Assembly: GCA_946482585.1 (NCBI GenBank)
Contig: CAMLSI010000284.1
Span: forward strand, 1 to 6,983
Reading direction: 5' to 3'
Length of the DNA: 6,983 nt
DNA from: an uncultured Lysobacteraceae bacterium
GTDB taxonomy: Bacteria; Pseudomonadota; Gammaproteobacteria; Xanthomonadales; Rhodanobacteraceae
Shown: positions 6,746-6,983 of the stretch, piece by piece
Layout: every line of letters starts with the position of its first letter
Position numbering within the stretch: the first letter of the stretch is position 1
Notes under the pieces: generated by a model
What the model saw: only the letters and a program-made list of their open reading frames with translations
What the model was told of the DNA's origin: nothing
Databases searched by the model: none
Translations under genes and position numbers: made by a program

Positions 6746-6789
6746 GACGTCACGCCGCGACGCGTGCGCGCAATCGCGGCGTGAGCGTC
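6746..6789. terminator. Strong hairpin between convergent genes
   Basis: TCACGCCGCGA (6750-6760) pairs perfectly with TCGCGGCGTGA (6774-6784). After a bulged G at 6785, GACG (6746-6749) pairs with CGTC (6786-6789), giving 15 paired bases around a 13-nt loop. It starts about 20 nt past the RMD1 stop and ends 12 bp before the stop of the minus-strand fragment, so it could serve both directions. A smaller hairpin, GTGCC-GGC-GGCAC (6725-6737), overlaps the RMD1 stop. Neither is followed by a T-run, which is common for 3' structures in GC-rich genomes. Confidence 0.45.
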
Positions 6790-6801
6790 ACCGGCCTGCA
6801 C

Positions 6802-6983
6802 TCAGGCGCACGCCTTGTTGAATTCCTCGACCAGGGCCGGGGTCACGCTCGCTTCCACGAAATCCGCGGGCACCACGTCCCGAATTCGCCGGACTTGCGG
6901 AAAAGTGGGTGTCCCGGTTTGGAGCCATCGTTTTCCAATCGGAGCTGGCTCCGATTTTCCGCAACGGGTCTCAGCGGCCGGTG
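6802..6983 (-). CDS. Partial C-terminal reading frame of an unknown protein
   Basis: A minus-strand frame ends with TGA at 6802-6804 and stays open to the window edge. The part from about 6894 down to the stop reads RRIRDVVPADFVEASV, then TPALVEEFNKACA. This is protein-like and uses G/C-ending codons, so it is probably a real C-terminus. Further upstream the frame passes through the 70-bp inverted-repeat element (6895-6964), where it reads low-credibility sequence (GTPTFPQ and the like). The gene may therefore be interrupted or truncated by that element, or the match to a real gene may begin outside it. I do not recognise the family. The 5' part is outside the window. Confidence 0.35.
   Translation of the reverse strand, partial: PAAETRCGKSEPAPIGKRWLQTGTPTFPQVRRIRDVVPADFVEASVTPALVEEFNKACA
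6895..6964. repeat. 70-bp inverted-repeat-bounded element (REP/MITE-like)
   Basis: The ends are perfect 10-bp inverted repeats, TTGCGGAAAA (6895-6904) and TTTTCCGCAA (6955-6964). Inside is a perfect 8-bp stem AATCGGAG/CTCCGATT (6937-6944 and 6949-6956) with loop CTGG. The left arm continues into GTGGGTGTCCC (6905-6915), the core shared with the copies near 3784 and 3849. Small size, terminal symmetry and multiple copies fit a non-autonomous repeat such as a REP/BIME unit or a tiny MITE. No transposase lies in the window and I see no clear target-site duplication. Confidence 0.5.

Overview
The window is GC-rich, with strong G/C preference at third codon positions. It reads as a bacterial chromosomal segment. 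The best guess at origin is a gammaproteobacterium of the Xanthomonadales (Lysobacter/Dokdonella-like). This rests on a secreted protein with a 'GVFQDGFEP' segment, a motif style I associate with exported proteins of that group, and on general gene style. No rRNA, tRNA or other phylogenetic marker is present, so the placement is tentative.

Layout from left to right. On the minus strand lies a secreted pectin acetylesterase/Notum-type serine esterase (4-1248), preceded in transcription order by a small DUF952 protein (1422-1766). A divergent, exported right-handed parallel beta-helix protein follows on the plus strand (1920-3197). Next comes about 700 bp without a convincing intact gene (3198-3904). 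It holds a probable frameshifted gene remnant on the minus strand and two related copies of a short GTGGGTGTCCC-type repeat. A minus-strand cytoplasmic PAS-HisKA-HATPase-REC hybrid histidine kinase (3905-5389) is separated from the divergent plus-strand RMD1/DUF155-family membrane protein (5610-6725) by about 220 bp. That gap contains two copies of the palindrome CCGATCGG exactly 24 bp apart. After the RMD1 gene come strong hairpins, then the last about 30 codons of a minus-strand reading frame (stop at 6802-6804). This frame runs into a 70-bp inverted-repeat-bounded element (6895-6964) carrying the same GTGGGTGTCCC core as the repeats near 3.8 kb.

How the genes relate. Two exported proteins, the esterase and the beta-helix protein, flank a small cytoplasmic DUF952 gene. 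A role in extracellular polysaccharide or glycoconjugate turnover is possible but unproven. The histidine kinase has no separate response regulator beside it and probably signals through its own receiver domain or a distant partner. The RMD1-family gene looks like a housekeeping-type single gene. I see no defence system, CRISPR array, phage, integron or complete insertion sequence. The most noteworthy non-coding signals are the dispersed short repeat, the paired palindromes and the decayed gene.
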